DNA of 64,000 bases from CAKZNE01 sp002695025 (GTDB lineage: Bacteria; Bacteroidota; Bacteroidia; Flavobacteriales; Schleiferiaceae). The notes beneath the pieces are model-generated. The model had not been told where the DNA came from. It searched no databases and saw only the letters and a program-made list of their open reading frames with translations. Location: the NCBI GenBank assembly GCA_913043285.1, contig CAJWML010000011.1, forward strand, positions 61,936 to 125,935, read 5' to 3'. The number at the start of each line of letters is the position of its first letter. Positions within the stretch are counted from its first letter, which is position 1. The translations under genes were made by a program, and so were the position numbers. Positions 8,079 to 16,943 of the stretch are shown piece after piece.

Positions 8079-9254
8079 TTAAGCTTTTTTCTCCAACAAG
8101 GCCATGAAGAAGCCATCCGTTTCAGCGGATGGGTTGATCCTTTGCTGTTCGATGAGTTCAAATTCTGGGTGGCTTTCCAGGAAACGCTCTACCTGAGCTT
8201 CATTTTCCGAACGGAGTATGGAGCAGGTGGCGTATACCATCAGGCCACCCGTTTTCAGCATTTTAGAGTAATCATTAATGATATCCCGTTGCATGCCCTG
8301 TACCCTCTCGATATGGTCGGGCTGCAGTTTCCACTTGGTGTCGGGATTCCTCTTGATGACTCCCGTGCCGGAACAAGGTACGTCAAGTAAAAGCCGGTCA
8401 GCCGCACCATGAAGCCGCTTGATCACTTTAGTGGAATCAATAAGCCTGGTTTCAATATTATGGGCGCCATTTCGTTTAGCCCGTTTTTTCAGTTCGTTGA
8501 GTTTCCAGCTTTCCACATCCATGGAAATGATGGAACCTTTGTTTTCCATCAGGGCAGAGAGGTGTAATGATTTACCTCCCGCTCCTGCACAGGCATCGAT
8601 CACGCGCATGCCGGGCTTTACCCTCAGATAGGGAGCAATGAGTTGTGAACCGCCATCCTGTACTTCAAAAAGACCTTGCTGAAAGCTGGGGTTGCGAAAG
8701 GTGTTCTGGCGCTCTTCAATAACGAGGCCTACATCATTCTTGCCGAAGGCGTGGGTTTTCACACCTTCCTCCTTCAAAACAGACTTTAAGGTGTCGCGGT
8801 TGGTTTTAAGCGTATTGGCGCGTATGATGAGCTCTGCCGGCCGGTTCAGTTCTGTGGCAATTTTGGGCCATTGGTCACCCAGCTCTTTGTGAGCCAGTTC
8901 ATCAAACCAGATGGGAAACGACTGAAGGACGCCCACATCTTTGGGTAAATGTTGCTTGGCGCGCTCCACGTCAAAATCTTCTACAGACTCCATGCTCTTC
9001 CAGTCTTCCGGCAATTCGTAACCTTCATTCAGCCACCATATACCGAAAAGGCGGTAGAGTTCCCTTCGCTTAAGCGTTGGTTCCTTGCCGTAGAGCTCCC
9101 ACAGGTAACGCCACCAGCGTACCATTTCATAGGTGGTTTCCGCAATAAAGGCACGGTCACGGGCTCCCCATTTACGGTTGGATTTGAGCAGGCGTTCAAG
9201 GACTTTATCCACGTACTGGTTCTTTCCGAAGGAAGTTTCCAAAGCCTCCATCAC
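8079..9254 (-). CDS. rsmB: RsmB/NOP-family rRNA (cytosine-5) methyltransferase
   Basis: 391 residues from GTG 9254 (an ATG follows at 9251). SAM-dependent 5-methylcytosine methyltransferase for 16S rRNA: SAM site VIDACAGAGGKSLHL, conserved DVPCSGTGVIKRNPD with one catalytic cysteine, and ATCSILRSENE with the second. The N-terminal helical part resembles the NusB-like RNA-binding region. The frame stays open upstream and encodes PRLHKNLVAAV, which matches the usual N-terminus of Bacteroidota homologues (M-R/K-LHxNL), but no ATG, GTG or TTG precedes it before the stop at about 9326. Either translation starts at an unusual codon or this copy has lost the first residues. Exact target base not proven. 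Confidence 0.88.
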   Translation of the reverse strand: MMEALETSFGKNQYVDKVLERLLKSNRKWGARDRAFIAETTYEMVRWWRYLWELYGKEPTLKRRELYRLFGIWWLNEGYELPEDWKSMESVEDFDVERAKQHLPKDVGVLQSFPIWFDELAHKELGDQWPKIATELNRPAELIIRANTLKTNRDTLKSVLKEEGVKTHAFGKNDVGLVIEERQNTFRNPSFQQGLFEVQDGGSQLIAPYLRVKPGMRVIDACAGAGGKSLHLSALMENKGSIISMDVESWKLNELKKRAKRNGAHNIETRLIDSTKVIKRLHGAADRLLLDVPCSGTGVIKRNPDTKWKLQPDHIERVQGMQRDIINDYSKMLKTGGLMVYATCSILRSENEAQVERFLESHPEFELIEQQRINPSAETDGFFMALLEKKA

Positions 9255-9323
9255 GGCTGCTACCAGGTTCTTGTGAAGCCTTGGGCTGGTTTTCTTTTGT
9301 GCTTTAATAGCTAAGGGGCTTTT

Positions 9324-11738
9324 TTAGTACAGTGCCGGGTATTGTTCCGGGTTTGCTTCGTTCATGATGCTATATATGACCTCAAAAATATCGTCAACGG
9401 AAGGTTTACTGAAGTAGTCACCGTCCGTGCCATAAGCCGGCCTGTGCGCTTTGGCGGTAAGCGTTACCGGTTTACTGTCCAGGTAGCGGTAGGCACTTTG
9501 TTCTTCCAGGATCTGTTGGAGGATAAAAGCACTGGCTCCTCCTGGGACGTCTTCATCCAGCACCAGCAGTCGGTTGGTGTTTTGTACACTTTCCACAATG
9601 TGATGGTTCACATCAAAAGGGAGCAGGGATTGCACATCGATCACTTCTACGGAGATACCGAAGTCCATCAATTGTTCCGCGGCTTCCATGGCCAAGCGGC
9701 AATTGCTTCCGTAGGTTACCAGGGTAATATCGGTACCGGTACGGATGGTTTCCGGAATACCCAGTGGGGTGCGTAATTCTCCCAGGTTGGAAGGCATTTT
9801 TTCCTTGAGGCGATAACCATTCAGGCATTCAATGATAAGAGCGGGATCATCAGAATCCAGCATAGTATTGTAAAAGCCGGCTGCCTTCGTCATGTTGCGT
9901 GGCACCAGGATATGAATACCGCGTAAAGCGTTGATAATGGTACCCATGGGTGAACCACTGTGCCAGATACCTTCCAGGCGGTGGCCGCGCGTACGTACGA
10001 TCAACGGTGCCTTTTGCCCTCCTTTGGTACGGTATTGTACGGTAGCCAGGTCATCACTCATGATCTGCATGGCGTACAGGAGGTAATCCAGGTACTGGAT
10101 CTCTGCAATAGGGCGTAAGCCACGCATGGCCATGCCAATTCCCTGACCGAGAATGGTAGCCTCCCGGATTCCGGTGTCTGAAACACGGGATTCCCCGTGC
10201 TTGGCCTGCAGGCCTTCCAGTCCCTGGTTTACATCACCAATCTTACCGCTGTCTTCACCAAAAATGAGAACGTTGCTATGCTCCGCCAGGAGGCGGTCAA
10301 AATTCTCACGGAGAATAATACGGGCGTCTACTTCTTCAGCATCCTCATCGTAAGAAGCCTCTACAGCATTAATGTGCATAGGGCTGCTTTCAGACTGGCT
10401 GGTGAGGTAATCATTATAGCGATCCTGGTTGATAGACTTAGCATTTTCCAACCAGGCTTTAAGCTCATCTTTTTTGGAATGATCCGTTTGGATCAGGTAA
10501 CGTAAGGCTTCACGGGCTGCGGAAACAGCATCCTTATGCAGCGGGTCTGTAGAAGAGCGCATTGCGGAAGCCAGTTCTTTCAACCTGTCCGGCCTGGAAC
10601 TAGCTTCAGCCAGGTCTTCCAATAGGGAAGCTACTTCATTCACTTCTTCCTTTATAGGCGCCAGGAACTCTTTCCAGGCGTTGGCCTTAGCCGTACGTGC
10701 GGCTTGTTTGGCTTCTTTTTCAATATCATCCAGTTCCTCTTCTGTAAAGAGGTCATGCTGGATGATCCATTCACGCATCTTACGGATGCAGTCAAAGTCT
10801 TTTTCCCAACTCAGGCGGGCTTCATTCTTATAGCGTTCATGCGAACCGGAGGTAGAGTGCCCCTGGGGTTGGGTCATTTCACGGACGTGGATCATTACCG
10901 GCACATGCTCCTCCCGGGCTATACGTTCCGCCTTTTCATACGCCTCAATAAGGCCGCTGTAATCCCAGCCTTTAACGCGGATGATCTCAAATCCGTTCTG
11001 ATCGTCTGAACGTTGGAAACCCTTAAGGATCTCCGAAATATTTTCTTTGGTAGTCTGGTATTTACTGTGCACCGAAATACCATAGTCATCATCCCAGATG
11101 GAGATCACCATAGGTACTTGCAGCACTCCGGCAGCATTAAAGGTTTCAAAGAAAAGGCCTTCACTGGTGGAAGCATTTCCGATGGTACCCCAGGCAATTT
11201 CATTGCCTTTTCTTGAAAACCGGGTTTGATCGTGCAGTTCCTTAACATCCCGGTAAATCTTGGAGGCCTGTGCCAAACCCAGCAGGCGGGGCATTTGTCC
11301 GGCTGTAGGCGAGATGTCGGCCGAAGAGTTCTTTTGTGCTGTAAGGTCTTTCCAGTTACCGTTTTCGTCCAGGCTACGCGTAGCAAAGTGCCCGTTCATC
11401 TGGCGGCCCCCGGAAGCAGGTTCACGCTCCAGGTTGGTATCGGCATACAAGCTGGCAAAAAACTGTTGGGTAGTCAGTTCACCAATGGCCATCATAAAAG
11501 TCTGATCCCGGTAATAGCCGGAACGGAAATCACCATCTTTGAAAACACGGGCCCAGGCGATCTGTGCAACCTCCTTACCGTCACCGAATATTCCGAATTT
11601 GGCTTTGCCGGTTAATACTTCTCTGCGACCTATAAGACTGGCCTCACGGCTTTCCACAGCAAGGGAATAATCCTTCTGTACGTCCGCTTTAAACTTCTCC
11701 AATGTCAGTTTTTCTTCCTGTGTGCTGGTTTCACTCAT
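9324..11738 (-). CDS. 2-oxoacid dehydrogenase E1, fused alpha and beta subunits
   Basis: 804 residues: thiamine-diphosphate E1 alpha (about 30-400) fused to E1 beta (about 465-800, starting near ARIILRENFDRLLAEH). E1 decarboxylates a 2-oxoacid and passes the acyl group to lipoyl-E2. The alpha part has GYYRDQTF, HFATRS and the thiamine site GTIGNASTSEGLFFETFNAA, where the usual GDG is GNA. The beta part has FGEDSGKIGDVNQGLEGL and VRTRGHRLEGIWHSGSPMG. Such fusions are standard in Bacteroidota, often annotated as branched-chain or pyruvate E1; the true substrate is undecided. No E2/E3 genes lie nearby. The upstream gap holds a TACATTTG -7 element. Confidence 0.92.
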   Translation of the reverse strand: MSETSTQEEKLTLEKFKADVQKDYSLAVESREASLIGRREVLTGKAKFGIFGDGKEVAQIAWARVFKDGDFRSGYYRDQTFMMAIGELTTQQFFASLYADTNLEREPASGGRQMNGHFATRSLDENGNWKDLTAQKNSSADISPTAGQMPRLLGLAQASKIYRDVKELHDQTRFSRKGNEIAWGTIGNASTSEGLFFETFNAAGVLQVPMVISIWDDDYGISVHSKYQTTKENISEILKGFQRSDDQNGFEIIRVKGWDYSGLIEAYEKAERIAREEHVPVMIHVREMTQPQGHSTSGSHERYKNEARLSWEKDFDCIRKMREWIIQHDLFTEEELDDIEKEAKQAARTAKANAWKEFLAPIKEEVNEVASLLEDLAEASSRPDRLKELASAMRSSTDPLHKDAVSAAREALRYLIQTDHSKKDELKAWLENAKSINQDRYNDYLTSQSESSPMHINAVEASYDEDAEEVDARIILRENFDRLLAEHSNVLIFGEDSGKIGDVNQGLEGLQAKHGESRVSDTGIREATILGQGIGMAMRGLRPIAEIQYLDYLLYAMQIMSDDLATVQYRTKGGQKAPLIVRTRGHRLEGIWHSGSPMGTIINALRGIHILVPRNMTKAAGFYNTMLDSDDPALIIECLNGYRLKEKMPSNLGELRTPLGIPETIRTGTDITLVTYGSNCRLAMEAAEQLMDFGISVEVIDVQSLLPFDVNHHIVESVQNTNRLLVLDEDVPGGASAFILQQILEEQSAYRYLDSKPVTLTAKAHRPAYGTDGDYFSKPSVDDIFEVIYSIMNEANPEQYPALY

Positions 11739-11770
11739 ATTCTAAAGGATAATGTAAAAAAGAAGGATTG

Positions 11771-11778
11771 CAAATGTA
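11771..11778 (-). promoter_or_regulatory. Candidate -7 element of the E1 gene
   Basis: TACATTTG on the minus strand is a full match to TAnnTTTG, about 33 nt before the ATG at 11738. No TTG at the standard -33 spacing, so this is a half-site. Confidence 0.45.
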
Positions 11779-11896
11779 GCCAAAAATTAGCGGAGAAGGC
11801 TTTAGGCAAGGCGACTCCGTAAACGGATCCAATGAAAATTAAAACTATTGAAAAAGAGCGATTTAGGTGAATTATTGAACCGACCTTATTTTCTTC

Positions 11897-14755
11897 TTAA
11901 TAATAACCTCTTCGGATGCGTTCCATGATCTTGCCAAAATCGGCATTGAGTACAAAACGGATGGAGTTGTAATAAGCGGATTGGGTAAGGAAATTACTAT
12001 CCTGGTTAGCAAAGGGAAAGTAAAACTCGAGGAAATCGGTAAAAACAGCTACCCGCACTCCGTAATCCCAGTAAGGTCCTTTGCCATCCACCAGGCCAAT
12101 ATCTCCGAACACACCAAAGGCTGTCCAGATGGGAACGGATAATCCGGAGGTGAGGATATACTGATCTGAGAATACGTTGGTTCCACTTTTGAAGCCTCCA
12201 TCGGTAACAAAGAACTGCTGGCTCCAAATTCCACTTTGTTCGGAACGCCCTATGAAGGTATAGTCAAACAAATAATCCTGGGTGCCACTCAGGCCAAAGC
12301 TGTAATAATTACCGTTGATCCCTTTTTGTGAATATTCATTGTTCAGGAAGACGCCTGCAAACTGGCGCCAGATCAGCCAGCGTTTGTTCGGCAGCATCCA
12401 GCGCAGATCAGCTTCAGCAGAAAGCCGGCTGAACTGGTCCCCGTATTGGAAATCTACGTTGAGAGTAACGGGATTAAGAACGTTGATATCCTCATAGGTA
12501 TAGTTGGTGGTAAGTACTGTATAGCTGGCGTTGCTGATCTCGTTCTGTATACCTTCAAACAGAAGTGGGAGCTCGCGCTCTACACTAACTCCCCGCAGGC
12601 GCATCTTTTGCAGTACCGTGCTCTCTGCGTACTTTCTGCGGAAGTAAAAGCTTACGGAAGGCGATAAGCGTGTATAGGCAAGGTCTTCATCGTAGTGGTA
12701 ATACCGGCCAAATATACCGGTGGAAATACGGTGGAAGGGGCCACCCTCCGGGATGAAATTATACAGGGCGCTGGCATAGCCTGTGATGGACCCGGTTCCG
12801 GTAGAATACTCCGGCCCGATCACGTACTCAAAAGGCTTATTTACAAAGGTGTTGCTGTTATACAAAGAGATGCCCATTAGCAACTGATCGTAGGCATTAT
12901 AGTTGGCCGTAGGCATCCAATACAACTGGGTTTTGCGGGGATTTTCAAAACTGGTGAAGAACTGCAACCTAAGGGGTTCGGCTTTTTTAAAGAGCCCATG
13001 GGTGCGCATGCTGTTATTCTTCTGGCTAAACTCAGGGGTAGTCTGGTGGTAATTGATGATCACTTTATCGTAATCCTCATGGTACATCTGCACCGTTTTT
13101 TTACCCTGATGTCCGGGAAACCACTCGGTGATCACTACTTTATCATCCTTGATACCCGTGAGGGAATAAGGCGTAGGGGCAGAACCTTTATTTTCAACGG
13201 TTACAGTGGTCACCGTAGGGCAATGGTCAACATCCAGCAGGGCATAGTCATTTTTAGGAGCCTGCTCCACCAGGGCGTCAAAAAACCAGGAAACATCCTG
13301 GTAGAAATAGTAAGAAATGCTCTTCCGGAGATCCTGAGGTTTAGATTGGGTCCCCCGGTTTTCCAGGTAATACTTCCGCATGGCGCGGTTAAAAGCACGT
13401 TCACCGGCATATTCTTTAAGATGGCTCAGAGCCAGGTAGGTCTTCCCTTGGGCGGAGGCTTCATAATTGAGGCGGCTGAGTGAGTCTGCCGGAGTTCCCA
13501 TTGGCTGATCCAGCCCCTGGCGGGCGAGGAAAAGAAAGAGTAGCTGGTTTTGAAAGGCATAATCAAACTCATCCAGCTCAAAAAAACGACCTACAAAAGA
13601 ATTGCTGAAGGGAAGCCATTTCTTTTCCGGGTATTGGGTTTTGATGAACTCATATTTGTAGAAATAGGGGATACCACGAGCCAGCCACACATTTTTGAAT
13701 CCATCAGGTGCCATTTGATAGCGGAATAGCTGCTCAGCCCGCGCATGGGCAAGATTGGAGGCCAGTTCAAAAGTGGAAGATGGATATTCCAGGCTTAAGA
13801 CGTGGTCACTCTGGAATTCTCCTTCTTTTTCATCGAGTATCACCAGGTCATAGGATCGTGAAAAATCATCCCCGATCTGTCCGGCCAGGAAATCATTCAC
13901 ATTTTGATCCAGTCCTTTAAGGATAGAAGGAATATAGGGGTCACTATCGGTAATATAAAGGTCTACACTATCCCGCACCGGGAATAGATAGAACTGATCC
14001 GAAATGTAGAATTGCAATGAGGTGGTGCCAGGATGATGGAAGCTAAGGGTTTTGCGCTTTACAGGCGAGGTACTCCGTTCCTGAAAAGGACTGCTACGCA
14101 TTTGCTCCAGCCTGGACAGTTCCCCGGGTGTTTGCAGGGTAGCATTGCTTACTACCACCATATCATCATCCAGAGAAAGCGTTACATGGTATTCATCAAA
14201 ACTTTGGTAGAGATCATTTTGGTAAGTAACGGGATTCAGGTGCCAGCCGGCCGAGTCCAACATAGCAATACGTGGCAACCAGTTAATAATGCGGTACACT
14301 TTACCGTCATAGCCGGTACCATTGAAATGGGCTTCAGGCAACAGGATCTGAAAATCCAGTTGAAGGGTAGCGGAATCTCCGGGCAATAAAGGATTGGCCA
14401 GAGGTATCCGTACAAATTCACAATCGTCACAAACTTCAAATGGGCGGCCGTTAATTTCTGATCCTGAAATGGATATAGCTCCTTTCTCATTTTCATTCGC
14501 ATAGTAAAGGTCTACATCCTGAAAGGCGGTGAACTGTTCCTGTAAAAGGGAACCACGCCACTCCATAGAGCGCGGAGGGAGGTGCAGGTATATATCACTT
14601 ACTGCTTCGGAACTATAGTTGTGGAACAGAATATCTTGAGAGCCGCTAAGTGTTTTAAGACTATCGTTAAGGTTTAGGTTGATCTGGTAGGAGTGAGGCT
14701 GTGCGTATAATGCCAGTAAGAACCCCGAGAGGAAGAAAGAAAAGAAATAGCGCAA
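11897..14755 (-). CDS. Degenerate M1-peptidase-like exported protein with C-terminal barrel-like half
   Basis: 952 residues from a TTG start (no nearby ATG; TTG CGC TAT TTC begins a good signal peptide, YFFSFFLSGFLLALYAQ). The first ~500 residues follow gluzincin aminopeptidase (M1) architecture: a beta-saddle domain (INLNLNDSLKTLSGSQDILF, VYRIINWLPRIAMLD) and a helical domain. Where active peptidases have HExxH and a downstream Glu, this protein reads LAHARAEQLF and later VWLARGIPYFYKYEF, so the zinc site looks lost. The last ~350 residues alternate aromatic strands and end ILNADFGKIMERIRRGYY, suggesting an outer-membrane barrel or a large beta domain. Probably a binding or scaffold protein, not a protease (inference). 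Confidence 0.75.
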   Translation of the reverse strand: MRYFFSFFLSGFLLALYAQPHSYQINLNLNDSLKTLSGSQDILFHNYSSEAVSDIYLHLPPRSMEWRGSLLQEQFTAFQDVDLYYANENEKGAISISGSEINGRPFEVCDDCEFVRIPLANPLLPGDSATLQLDFQILLPEAHFNGTGYDGKVYRIINWLPRIAMLDSAGWHLNPVTYQNDLYQSFDEYHVTLSLDDDMVVVSNATLQTPGELSRLEQMRSSPFQERSTSPVKRKTLSFHHPGTTSLQFYISDQFYLFPVRDSVDLYITDSDPYIPSILKGLDQNVNDFLAGQIGDDFSRSYDLVILDEKEGEFQSDHVLSLEYPSSTFELASNLAHARAEQLFRYQMAPDGFKNVWLARGIPYFYKYEFIKTQYPEKKWLPFSNSFVGRFFELDEFDYAFQNQLLFLFLARQGLDQPMGTPADSLSRLNYEASAQGKTYLALSHLKEYAGERAFNRAMRKYYLENRGTQSKPQDLRKSISYYFYQDVSWFFDALVEQAPKNDYALLDVDHCPTVTTVTVENKGSAPTPYSLTGIKDDKVVITEWFPGHQGKKTVQMYHEDYDKVIINYHQTTPEFSQKNNSMRTHGLFKKAEPLRLQFFTSFENPRKTQLYWMPTANYNAYDQLLMGISLYNSNTFVNKPFEYVIGPEYSTGTGSITGYASALYNFIPEGGPFHRISTGIFGRYYHYDEDLAYTRLSPSVSFYFRRKYAESTVLQKMRLRGVSVERELPLLFEGIQNEISNASYTVLTTNYTYEDINVLNPVTLNVDFQYGDQFSRLSAEADLRWMLPNKRWLIWRQFAGVFLNNEYSQKGINGNYYSFGLSGTQDYLFDYTFIGRSEQSGIWSQQFFVTDGGFKSGTNVFSDQYILTSGLSVPIWTAFGVFGDIGLVDGKGPYWDYGVRVAVFTDFLEFYFPFANQDSNFLTQSAYYNSIRFVLNADFGKIMERIRRGYY

Positions 14756-14771
14756 AGTCTCTGTTTTGCCA

Positions 14772-14779
14772 CAAATATA
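14772..14779 (-). promoter_or_regulatory. -7 element of the degenerate M1-like gene
   Basis: TATATTTG on the minus strand fully matches TAnnTTTG and lies 17 nt before the TTG start at 14755. It abuts the T tract of the terminator at 14780-14812, so end and start signals share the same bases. Confidence 0.5.
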
Positions 14780-14812
14780 AAAACAGCCTATCGCGAAACG
14801 ACAGGCTGTTTT
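14780..14812 (-). terminator. Terminator of the PadR/PspC operon
   Basis: A 10-bp stem (AAAACAGCCT at 14780-14789, AGGCTGTTTT at 14803-14812), with further partial pairing inside, lies 26 nt past the PspC stop. On the minus strand it runs into TTTTTATATTT. Confidence 0.85.
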
Positions 14813-14838
14813 AAAAAAACAAGCAATGAAAGAAACGT

Positions 14839-16578
14839 TTAAAGGATTGAGTAAAACCGGTGTCCGGTTAAAGTGCTTTGATACATAGTTTTCGTTGGGG
14901 CCGCTAAAGCTTGCATTTGCTCAATTTCCGTGGTATCCGGTTCATGGCTTGGATCCGGAGCCTGAGTAGGATTTGCCGGTTCCTCAGGTTCCAGGGTTTT
15001 ACGGCAATCCATACACTCCAGGCCTTCATCCGTCATTTTCCAGGTGTGGTCAATCATATCAAAATCCCACATATTACCTACGTTCTGGATATCGTAAATA
15101 ATGTCTACCATATCCTGGCCCAGGTATACCGACTTACCCACCGGCAGGTAAAGCACCATAAATACTTCCTGATCACGGAAGGGTACCTCATCCGGCAGGA
15201 GATAATACGATGAGAAGCGGAGTTCATTAGACTGAGGTTGTTCTACTTCGTAAACTATGGACTCAGCATTATTACGGGCTATCCTGCGATTACCACCACG
15301 GGCCATAACCTTGGTTTTCAGGCGCATGATGCTATCGGATGACGGTTCAATATCAAAATACACTTTGGAAAAGGCATTGCCATTCTCAACCTGCATCCAG
15401 CCGGCAGCAAAACCATCTTCCTCAAAAAGGTGGTATACTTGGTCCTTCTGGATATGAAGGTTCATGAGATCATCAGGGTTTTCAATGATCTTTTCAGTAG
15501 TATAGAAAGAGCGGTCATCAAACTCAACCCCAATGCGGATACCCGCTATAAGGACCATAATAAATCCCACTATTGCGGCAAGTATCAATCCATTACGAAC
15601 GGGGCTTCCCAGCCTGTCCAGCTTGAAGATGATCCTTACGCCCAGGTAAATGATGAGGGTAAGCGGTGCCAGTATAAGCAAGGCGGTACCGATCAGCACC
15701 AGGTTGAAATGAGCACTGCTCACCGTTACCAGGGAGATAAATTCAAACAGGTCACTGAAACCGTAGTTACTACCCATAAGATGGAAGCTGCCGGTAAAGA
15801 GCGCGGCTACCAGGGCAAACAGAACAATAAAGCCAATAAAGATGAAGAAGAAGCCAATGAGTTTAAGGATGAAGCGCAATATGAGCTTCAGGGCCCTGAT
15901 CACAAAATCAGCTACCTCACGAAGGAAGTCACCAGCCTGACGGGTGGGCCTTTTATAGTCGTATTCAGACGCTCTACGGGTGAAATCCTTTACGTTCTTT
16001 CCCAGGCCGCTCATTTCATCGCGTATGGACTTTTCAATATTGGATATATTGACGGTTTCACCACGCATCTGGAGCTTTTCGGCTGTAGTGTTAGCCTTGG
16101 GAACCACCAGCCAGAGTACCAGGTAAAAAAGTACTCCAAAGCCGCTGAAAACCAAAACTATGATCAATAAGCGCATCCAGAGCGGATCGATGTTGAAATA
16201 GGCCGCCAGACCAGAAGCCACACCACCCAGTATGCGATCATCCGGATCGCGGAAAATACGTTTCTTGGGTGTGTAAAAAGTGTCTTCGTAGGACTTACTT
16301 CCGGTATCTTCTTCAGGATCCAGGTAGTCTTCAGGTTTACCCATTATGGCAATCACCTCTTCTACATCCGCTGATGAAATAACTTCCTTAACCTTTCCGG
16401 TACGTTCACGAAAAAGTTCGGCAATGCGTACTTCGATGTCCCGAATGATCTCTTCTCCGCCTTCGGCTTTGGAGAATTGCCGCTTCAGGGTAGTAAGGTA
16501 CCGCTCAAGGGTGTGATAGGCATCCTCATCTATATGAAAGATGAGTCCTCCCAGATTGATGTTCAATGTCTTATTCAT
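14839..16578 (-). CDS. PspC-domain envelope-stress membrane protein
   Basis: 579 residues. An N-terminal acidic helical part (INLGGLIFHIDEDAYHTLER through EVIAIMGKPEDYLD) is common in Bacteroidota PspC proteins. The PspC domain (about 107-165) reads FRDPDDRILGGVASGLAAYF followed by a hydrophobic helix FGVLFYLVLWLVVP. Several more membrane helices follow (LILRFILKLIGFFFIFIGFI, FNLVLIGTALLILAPLTLII, LILAAIVGFIMVLIAGI), then a beta-rich outer domain like DUF2154/LiaF-type modules. It sits 2 nt behind the PadR regulator gene in an operon arrangement typical of the phylum, suggesting PadR-controlled response to envelope stress. Confidence 0.9.
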   Translation of the reverse strand: MNKTLNINLGGLIFHIDEDAYHTLERYLTTLKRQFSKAEGGEEIIRDIEVRIAELFRERTGKVKEVISSADVEEVIAIMGKPEDYLDPEEDTGSKSYEDTFYTPKKRIFRDPDDRILGGVASGLAAYFNIDPLWMRLLIIVLVFSGFGVLFYLVLWLVVPKANTTAEKLQMRGETVNISNIEKSIRDEMSGLGKNVKDFTRRASEYDYKRPTRQAGDFLREVADFVIRALKLILRFILKLIGFFFIFIGFIVLFALVAALFTGSFHLMGSNYGFSDLFEFISLVTVSSAHFNLVLIGTALLILAPLTLIIYLGVRIIFKLDRLGSPVRNGLILAAIVGFIMVLIAGIRIGVEFDDRSFYTTEKIIENPDDLMNLHIQKDQVYHLFEEDGFAAGWMQVENGNAFSKVYFDIEPSSDSIMRLKTKVMARGGNRRIARNNAESIVYEVEQPQSNELRFSSYYLLPDEVPFRDQEVFMVLYLPVGKSVYLGQDMVDIIYDIQNVGNMWDFDMIDHTWKMTDEGLECMDCRKTLEPEEPANPTQAPDPSHEPDTTEIEQMQALAAPTKTMYQSTLTGHRFYSIL

Positions 16579-16580
16579 TG

Positions 16581-16910
16581 CTATTTGGTTTTTGTGGTTT
16601 TTTCTACTGCCTGTACAAGGTCGTTCCAGGTAGTATGTAATTCGTTTAGAACAGATCCGCCCTTATCAGTGAGCGAATAATATTTTCGGGGTGGGCCGGA
16701 TTTGGATTCTTCCCATCGGTAGGAGAGGAGGTCGGCATTTTTAAGACGGGTGAGGAGGGGGTATAAGGTGCCTTCCACCACTATCATTTTGGCTTGCTTC
16801 AGATGCTCGATAATATCTGAAGCATAGGCATCCTCCCTCTCTAGCAGGGCCAGGATGCAAAGCTCCAACACACCTTTGCGCATCTGGGCTTTTGTATTTT
16901 CTATATTCAT
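16581..16910 (-). CDS. PadR-family transcriptional regulator
   Basis: 109 residues. Winged helix: MRKGVLELCILALLEREDAY, DIIEHLKQAKMIVVEGTLYP, then LLTRLKNADLLSYRWEESKS and GPPRKYYSLTDKG. This is the full PadR signature (VxEGTLYPLLxRLxxxGL and the wing with PPRKYYxLT). The short C-terminal helix would be the dimer interface. It leads the PspC gene by 2 nt and probably represses this operon. Confidence 0.93.
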   Translation of the reverse strand: MNIENTKAQMRKGVLELCILALLEREDAYASDIIEHLKQAKMIVVEGTLYPLLTRLKNADLLSYRWEESKSGPPRKYYSLTDKGGSVLNELHTTWNDLVQAVEKTTKTK

Positions 16911-16943
16911 AATTGTTTTCGTTAGATAATTAGAGGTCAGGGC

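Noticed and set aside
15430..16170. Long open frame (246 codons) antisense to the PspC gene
   Set aside because: Composition is a shadow of the minus-strand membrane-protein codons; no family-like sequence, start signal or promoter.
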